From: Parascedosporium putredinis
Taxonomy: Eukaryota; Ascomycota; Sordariomycetes; Microascales; Microascaceae
Direction: 5' to 3'
Assembly: GCA_949357655.1 (NCBI GenBank)
Contig: CASHTG010000001.1
Coordinates: 1,178,001 to 1,242,000, forward strand
DNA: 64,000 bases
Part shown: positions 57,667-64,000 of the stretch, piece after piece
How positions within the stretch are numbered: position 1 is the first letter of the stretch
Layout of the letters: every line of letters starts with the position of its first letter
Program-made: the position numbers and the translations under genes
Notes under the pieces: model-generated
What the model was told of the DNA's origin: nothing
Database searches by the model: none
Seen by the model: only the letters and a program-made list of their open reading frames with translations

Positions 57667-59622
57667 CTAAACAACGGAGAAGAGGGACACTATTAGTGTA
57701 GCTGCCAGCGTCAGCCAGCGAGCGGCCAAGGCCCTAGATCCGCTGACAAAGGTCGCAGAGATGGGAAAGTTGCAAGCACCTTGGCCGTTGCTGCGTCGCC
57801 CGTAGCTGTTTTGGAATCTTGGGTCGTCCGGGAGGGGGCAGCCGAATCCGATGGAAGCGGGGCAGCTCTGGACCAAGGTATAACACAAATCATCGCAGGG
57901 CAGGATTTCCTTGTATGGCCCGGGAGCAATCGTCTCATCGATCCACTCATTTCTAGACGTCAGAAGTGCTGGCCTGAGGGTATTAACAAATGCTTCGTCG
58001 AGTTTCGTTCCGTTCGGGAACTCCTGTCGCGCATTCCTCAGCAGGGCATTCGGGTTTGTAGAGGATACATCTTCGCAGCGCGGGATAGCCACGGTGCAGA
58101 GCCACCTCTTGTACGCTGCTTTGCAGTCGTCGCAGGTTCGCGCCAGGGAGTATCGAGATGTGATGGGCGCCTCGCAGGGAATCTGCATCATCACCTTTTC
58201 AAAGTTGGAGTACATGGACCGCGCAAAGTCATCGTAGGCTTTCGCGAGCGCAGTGGTGTTGCTGAACTTGTTGTTATTTACCGGCACCGCGTACTCTACT
58301 TCGTTGCAGAACTCAAGGTCGGTTATGACTCGGCAGTTGTCACCTGCGAAGGAAGAAAAAAAACGAATGTTAGTTTAGTCTGCAACGGGGAAAGCAACGC
58401 CTCGCTGGGGTGTGGATAAGTACCTTCGGTAGTTTGGAACTGGAACTCTGGGAAGACTTGGACGGCGCTCGTACTAGACCCGCTGGCCTGCCGTTTCTCT
58501 ACGGTTGTCTGCTTGGAGCGGACGAGGATTCCAGTGTACGACGTGCTGGAGTTGAGCCCACCGAACCAAAACTGCTGCTTAGGTAGGTTGCCGAGGCCTC
58601 GCGTCGTCATGCTCATGAGCATCTGCTCCGTAGGCCTGTCGTCTTTCACCGAAGCAATTGTCGCATAGTTTTGAAGTCCACAAAAGGAGCGCCGTACACC
58701 GTCGAGACGGTTCGAGTCGGATGCGTCGACAAAGAGCGTAAAGGCGGACCCGAAGTCATGAATGCGCCTGCTTCCGTACTGCTTTCGGTTAGATTTTTCG
58801 TCATGAGAAGGGCGGATCCACCGTCGACGTCCACGGCCCAGAGCATGCCGCTGTTGGTACTGCGGTCGTCTTTATTCGTCGAGTCCTCCGCGTAGCTATG
58901 GTACCAACCGGCGTCGGACACTGCCACTTCCAGATTCCACTGGCCCGAAAAATCCCCTCTGCCATCGGCGGTGCTTCGATGCTAAAATGTACGGGGCCAT
59001 TCGACAGGCTAATGCTTTGCATTGCGGAGCCCTCGAAGAAGATGACGGTTTGCGTTGTCGCCTTGGTACTATCCGGGAATTGGTCATCTGGGTCGTAGGA
59101 GACGATTAGACGAAGGGCTTCTGGCTCCTTGCCTGCGCTGACCTCGGGGTGCCGGCAAATGTTGGCAGAGATGAAGGCGGTACGTGTAATTTGCCGCTTG
59201 AAAACATTTTCGAGGGCAGGATTCGGACTCTGTTGCTGCGCGCTGAGAGATCGCTTTAGGTCCGGCTCGCGGGATTCCGTCCTCGTTGTCAGCCCGTCGA
59301 CAGTGAAGGCGAAGAAGGCGATTGTGCCTGGGTCCATAGAAAATCGCTCAGCCTCGCTATTCCCTAACACATTGATATTTTCCGTCTGTCTTGCGACGAC
59401 CACGCTCTCGGTTGATGCGAACTGCGGTTCGTACAACACGTCCACGCTCCGCCCATCGCCGACGCTGTTCTTTAATATTATTCCATCGTGTATGCTGGGG
59501 TCTGTAGGGATGTCGAGAGAGAGCGCCAGAGAGGGGAATAGGAGGGACAGGCAGAGAAGAGATAAAGTGATTGAACCCTCTGTCGAGGGGCCTCGCCGCG
59601 TTTGCAATGGGCTTTGCAGCAT
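57667..59622 (-). CDS. MID1: Stretch-activated calcium channel subunit Mid1
   Basis: Mid1 is the glycosylated regulatory subunit of the Cch1-Mid1 plasma-membrane calcium channel. The ATG at 59622 (MLQSPLQTRRG) opens a signal sequence (LSLLCLSLLFPSLALS). A long extracellular domain follows: RFSMDPGTIAFFAFTVDG, WYHSYAEDSTNKDDRS, KQQFWFGGLNSSTSYTGIL. After the intron 58344-58423 the Cys-rich C-terminal region contains DLEFCNEVEYAVP, RTCDDCKAAYKRWLCTVAIPR, LPCDDLCYTLVQSCPASIGFGCP and a hydrophobic end (WLTLAATLIVSLFSVV) that may be a GPI-type or membrane tail. About 625 residues. Frame breaks near 58925 and 58745 interrupt the middle of the protein. Confidence 0.9.
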
Positions 59623-61307
59623 CGCAAACGCGTGCCCGCCAGGGGCATTCACTATCGCAGCACAAAGAAAACGGCGAAGCTGGGATTCCCAAGAGAGGAC
59701 GGGCTCGAATATTTGCTAGTCGCGTAGGGAGAAACGAGGAAAGAGGGCGGGAGAGATAGAGGGTTATGATCCAGCAGAACCCGTGTCGTCGCAAAAAGTG
59801 TCGTCGAGATTGTAAAAGGGGTTGATTGAAATCGTTAGTCGCGGCAGATTTGGAGGCTGAGTCGGACTCGAGTCGAGGGCTGAGACGATCGCGAGCAACA
59901 GCGGAAAAGAGGGTATGTTAGTCTGACAACGATTCCATGTCGAGTCGGTTTCCGTTTTACGCCTTGTTCACCCTCGAAATCATCACTTGATATTTAGGTT
60001 ATGAGAAAGAATTATTTTGACCCCTCGATCAAGATTACGAGGTTGGTAGTATTCTTCCGAATCGAGGATTGGGTTCAAGGGATAGATATCTTGGTCTAGT
60101 GAGTTTCACAACTGGTACATCTCCTCATCCTCCGGGCACTGCTGGCTCCGATTGCCTGGGCCCCTGAATCGTCGGGCTGTAGCAGCTCTGGACGGCGTTC
60201 AATCGTTAGTCTGCTGTCACCTCGTGCTAATAACCCCGTGTCTGGTGGGTGTTTATTATTAGAAGTCGATAAAGCAACATCAGCATGGTCGACACGCAGC
60301 TCATAGTATTAAACCCAGTTGATAACACTGTATACATGGGTGCCTGTCCCTCTCGATGAGCTCCTGATAGTCGAGTGACATGGGCATGTGTAAGCTAGTC
60401 TAGTGGTGAAATACAGTGTTAGTAATTTTATCGTAGGGCAGCGTTTTCAGCCATCAGTACATAGTACATCAAGTACCGAAAGAATCTCGACTTCGGTCAG
60501 GTCCCAAGTACGCGTTTGATTGAAGTAATGAATTGTTTCTCCAGAGTTTCCATCGTCCTTTGCGTCATACGTAAGCTTTGGAAAGAACACTTGAGGAATA
60601 CAGGGGAGGTATTACTGAGGACGTATCTATCACGAGGCCTCCTCCATGCCATGTGAATGACAGTGTTGCATGCCCACGCTGCCACCATTCCCTCCACCCC
60701 TTATCAGAAGGGAAGAAGGCAATCATGCGTATATAGCATCAAATAAGATCGTAACTTGTGGCTTTACACATAGTAGAGGTAGTCCCAACCGGGACAAGTT
60801 GTCACGCAAAACAGCTTCAGATCCTGAAATAAAGACGCCGATTCTGCGTAGATTTGACGATCAAAATCAAGGTATTAGATTGGCGCAGGTTTCGTTCGAG
60901 TCGTCGAACTTCTCATCGAACGCAACCAAGATAAGCACAGGGGCCTCAAATCAAAGACCTCGCTGTAGAACAGGATTGAAAGATCAGAAAACCAGAGAGC
61001 GCATTGACATTCGTGCGATAAGCCAAGAGAAAAGAAAAAAGAAACCCCGAGATAGGATCCAGCGTACACTGCTACCAACCCTCCCTGTTTTAACAAGTAT
61101 AAACCTCCTGGAGATCTTCCGTCGTATTCAGTCCTATAACTCGTTCACTTCGTAAGCTTTGGCAGAGCGTCTAGGTCATGATATCCTCTAGCGGTGGCGG
61201 CCGAGCATGGGGCGAATGGGGGTCGAATTAGGCATAACCAGAGGCTACCGCCGTCTTTGACGAGCTGTCGATCCCGAGCCGGCCGATTCGCATCTTAGAT
61301 GGCGAAT
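59623..61307. other. Intergenic region between MID1 and YOP1
   Basis: 1.7 kb holding the MID1 promoter and YOP1 3' flank. No frame is protein-like. Confidence 0.5.
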
Positions 61308-62129
61308 TTAGTCGGTCTTGGCAGCACCTTCAGCGCGAGCGCGAAGGTTAGAGGCGGTCGAGCCAGCGGTGAAGTATCGGGAGAGCATGGGAGCCATGAA
61401 GGAACGGAAGATGAACTCGGCACCACTAATAAGTAAGGAGGGTTAGCATGCTGGGCCAGGCCTATGCGCAAGAGTGATTCGAGGAAACTGGGGTGGGATC
61501 TTACCGGAAGGCGGGGAGAGAGAGCCAGAGGAGGAAGATAAACTTGAAAGTGAAGTAGAAGGGGAACCAGTAGACAACGCTAACAAGGCTCTCGATAACG
61601 CTGTGCGAGACGTTTAGTAGGTATTCAGGGCGGACAAGGGTGTCGCCAGGACAGTATGGCAGCTACTTACGAGAAGAACGCGAAGACAACCCAGTACTAC
61701 AGGTGGAGAAGGTGTCAGCTTTTGAAAGAATTTAAGCAAGATAGATGGGAGCCAAGCCCGGAAACTTACGGTGAGCCACTGAGTGTCATCGGCGGTGTTC
61801 GCGGTGAAGAGAGCGTTGAGGGAGTAGTAGCCAGGGATGACGAACCCGGCAACGTTGGTCAACAGTTGACCGCCCAAGTTGAAGATGATCAGGAAGAGAT
61901 ACAAGGCGCCCAGGCCGATGGCAGCGTAAGCCTTGGGAGACCGGTGGTCTTCTCGAGGTTGGCGATGGTCGGGTACTTGGAGCTATTGGGTAAGGGAGCA
62001 AGCCCGATTAGTGGCTGACCTCGCAGGGACCACAGGACGAGGTCCAGAACAAAAATATATCCGTGGAGTACCAACCTCTCGGTCAAGAGCGCCAACATAC
62101 TGCTGCACACGATCTTGAGGGGAAGACAT
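61308..62129 (-). CDS. YOP1: Yop1 (REEP5/DP1-family ER-shaping protein)
   Basis: Yop1 inserts a double hairpin into the ER membrane and bends it into tubules. The start at 62129 gives MSSPQDRVQQYVGALDRE. After an intron come SKYPTIANLEKTTGLP and the first hairpin, ALYLFLIIFNLGGQLLTNVAGF, then YYSLNALFTANTADDTQWL, a 26-nt exon (61672-61697) encoding YWVVFAFF, and the second hairpin ESLVSVVYWFPFYFTFKFIFL and WLSLPAF. The last exon gives GAEFIFRSFMAPMLSRYF and ends EGAAKTD at 61308. At least five exons. One frame break near 61945, and the first junction is off by a base, so coordinates there are approximate. Confidence 0.9.
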
Positions 62130-63563
62130 GATGATAGTTGCAAAAAGATAACCTCGCAAATGGGAAACTGTGCTTTGGATCGGTCAGGGGCTGCTTCAGG
62201 TTCGCGTAATAAGGATGAAAAGGCACTGACAGGATACAGTTGTTGGTTTTGAAAAGAAAATATGCGGTTGCTAAGGCGCAGCGCGTGTAGATTTGCTTTA
62301 TAAGAAGCTAAACGGAGGCAAGAGATTATTTGTTGCGAGATGAGGTGTCTCAGAGTAATGGACAGTGACTGTGGTCTAGTGATGATGAGAGCAGGTGATC
62401 TCGAACTGGGTGGACGAGGAAAAAGTGTGAAATGGGGACGCCTCGGACACTGCAGAATCAGGAATGACGAAGGAGTCTGCGACAGCTGCAGAGGACCAAG
62501 GTCCGTTTTGAGGTGACGGCAGGAGAGCTTAGGATTACGACATGTCACCTCGTCATATCGGTACACGTGTGTTGCTTTGTTTCAACAATAAAGAATAGGT
62601 ACCGGTGCCTGAGCTAGTACTTGTTTGAACAACATCGGCAAATTTTGACCAAGTGTCCACTGTTGCAGCACCGCTTTTTCGTGTCTGAACTACTCGGTAC
62701 AGGAGCCCCTGCATTTAGACCTGGCCAGCCAGGCTTCGAGTGTGATTATGAGAGCCCAACTCCATCTCCAGGAAGGCATGTTCGCCGATGTGCCTTCAGT
62801 CAAAGGAGCGGGGGCCCGCTTTTGTGCCAACTGCGGGTTTGGCCGATGTGCTGGAGCCAGTCAGGCCCAAGATCACCTCCTTTGCAGTGCAGCGGGTTAA
62901 TATCGAAGCGTGCTCATGCAGCAGAGCGCTGAGATCACTTGAAATGACCTGGGACTACGACTCCATGGCCTGGGACCCGGCGTCAGTGCTATCTGTTTCT
63001 CACGTGATTCGCTATTTTCCAGTACTCCTGTAGCCAGCAGGAGCCGACCAAGTTCCGTTGGCTTTGAGTCCTCGGAGTCGGGTCTCAGCTCAGCGGTGGG
63101 TACCAGATTGCATTCTCATTAAATGCTGACATAAGGCAACAAAAACCGTAATATTTACAAATTCTCGACACGAGTGGAGCGTGAACTCCGCTCGCTTCCG
63201 GTTGGTTAAACAGGTCGTGGTTACCGCAACAACATTGGATTTCAAAATAAACCCACCAAATCCTGCAAAGACATTCAGTCTCTCAAAAATACTCCTCGGA
63301 GACATCGTCGGCAAGGTGCGCATCCTCGCAGAATCCTGGATCTTTGCATTCTCTGGAGAAGGCTCGGTAACCCTTTCCTGACCTTGCATTTTCTTTCTTT
63401 CCTTCGCTGCCTTGCCTATTTCTATTCTTTTTTTCTATCCCCCCGGCCTGGCCCCGACTCTCGTCTTCACCAACCCATCCCCAGAGCCGCGAGTGCTGCT
63501 TGGTGTTTGTTGTCGCACCCCAACCAGCAAGAATAAAAACAAGGAATCGACAACATTTCTATC
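62130..63563. promoter_or_regulatory. Intergenic region between divergent YOP1 and the right-end gene
   Basis: YOP1 promoter, then AT/T-rich sequence leading to the right-hand gene. No coding evidence. Confidence 0.45.
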
Positions 63564-64000
63564 ATGGATAAAGGTGAGAGAAACTCATGTTCCCAATACA
63601 CGACCTCGCTCGTCATTCCGATCGAGAAAACAAATCTTCTATACAGACCTACCAGCGCGCTAATCACGATCTCCCCGCGTCAGCGAACCCTTCCGCTATA
63701 GCAAAGGCTAGACGGAGACCTCTATCCAGAGCGTCAACCGCTTCCATCCATAGTATAAACACGCAGCAGAATCTCGAGCAGAGCTTCGCTGAAGCCTCCG
63801 ACGTGTACGGTAACCAGTGGGGTGGAAATATGCATAACGCCGCGAAGGCGCTCGTGGGCTCAGCTCAAATGTCTCCTGAAGACGCCATCCTTCAAGCCGC
63901 CTCCCACATCCAGTCGACAGGAAGGGAGTACCAGATGGATCCATCCATGGATGCCTCCATGGCTCACTCGGTCTCGTTCCAACACGATGGCAGCTTTGTC
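63564..64000 (+). CDS. N-terminal part of an unidentified protein (runs off the window)
   Basis: An ATG at 63564 (MDK) is followed by a donor GTGAGA; an acceptor at 63646 then leads into a frame that stays open to the window end. It reads as a polar, Ser/Ala/Gln-rich sequence, including IAKARRRPLSRASTASIHS, MHNAAKALVGSAQMSPEDA and ILQAASHIQSTGREYQ. The two exons are one base out of register, as with other indels here. Composition suggests a nuclear or disordered regulatory protein, but I do not recognise the family. A basic RRR cluster could be a localisation signal. Confidence 0.5.

Noticed and set aside
1..64000. CRISPR arrays, rRNA genes, intact transposons
   Set aside because: No regularly spaced repeats, rRNA sequence, reverse transcriptase or transposase-like frame was seen.

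Overview
The window is nuclear DNA of a filamentous ascomycete (Pezizomycotina, most likely a sordariomycete). Genes lie on both strands, are GC-rich, and are split by short introns (about 50-240 nt) with GTAAGT/GTATGT-type donors. The products are ordinary housekeeping proteins of such fungi: tropomyosin, Rrp17, Big1, Trm112, cyclophilin B, mitochondrial uS13, AP-3 delta, Coq10, EMC2, Trm140-type methyltransferase, Eis1, Sfk1, Cdk7/Kin28, Mid1 and Yop1. No rRNA, tRNA, CRISPR array or intact transposon was recognised.

Layout. 0-11.5 kb is gene-dense: securin-like protein (-), tropomyosin (+), Rrp17 (-), Big1 (+), Trm112 (-), ER cyclophilin B (-), uS13m (+), M19 dipeptidase (-). 11.5-14.8 kb has no recognisable gene. 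14.8-22.7 kb holds an F-BAR/DEP/RhoGAP protein (+) and AP-3 delta (-). 23.1-28.9 kb is the standout region: a bis-MGD (DMSO-reductase superfamily) molybdopterin oxidoreductase (-), divergent from a MobA-like molybdenum-cofactor nucleotidyltransferase (+), which converges on a stand-alone MoeA-like molybdotransferase (-). 30-34.5 kb holds COQ10 and a coiled-coil/ubiquitin-like protein; 34.5-39.7 kb is gene-free and rich in simple repeats. 39.7-46.3 kb holds a secreted glycerophosphodiesterase, EMC2, a tRNA m3C methyltransferase and a DSP-type phosphatase. 46.3-49.7 kb is again gene-free. 49.7-62.1 kb holds EIS1, SFK1, CDK7, MID1 and YOP1. An unidentified gene runs off the right end.

How the genes relate. 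Most neighbours are functionally unrelated, as expected in a fungal genome. The exception is the molybdenum cluster, where an enzyme predicted to need bis-molybdopterin guanine dinucleotide sits next to two genes that would make that cofactor. Eukaryotes normally use only mono-MPT enzymes and lack MobA, so this looks like a bacterial-type module acquired by a fungus. Its substrate is unknown.

Caveat. Many reading frames are interrupted by single-base shifts, often at G or C runs, while homology continues immediately in the next frame. I treat these as one gene each, most probably with uncorrected long-read indels. Where this happens, exon coordinates are approximate to a few bases. Family names come from recognition of the translated sequence, not from a database search.
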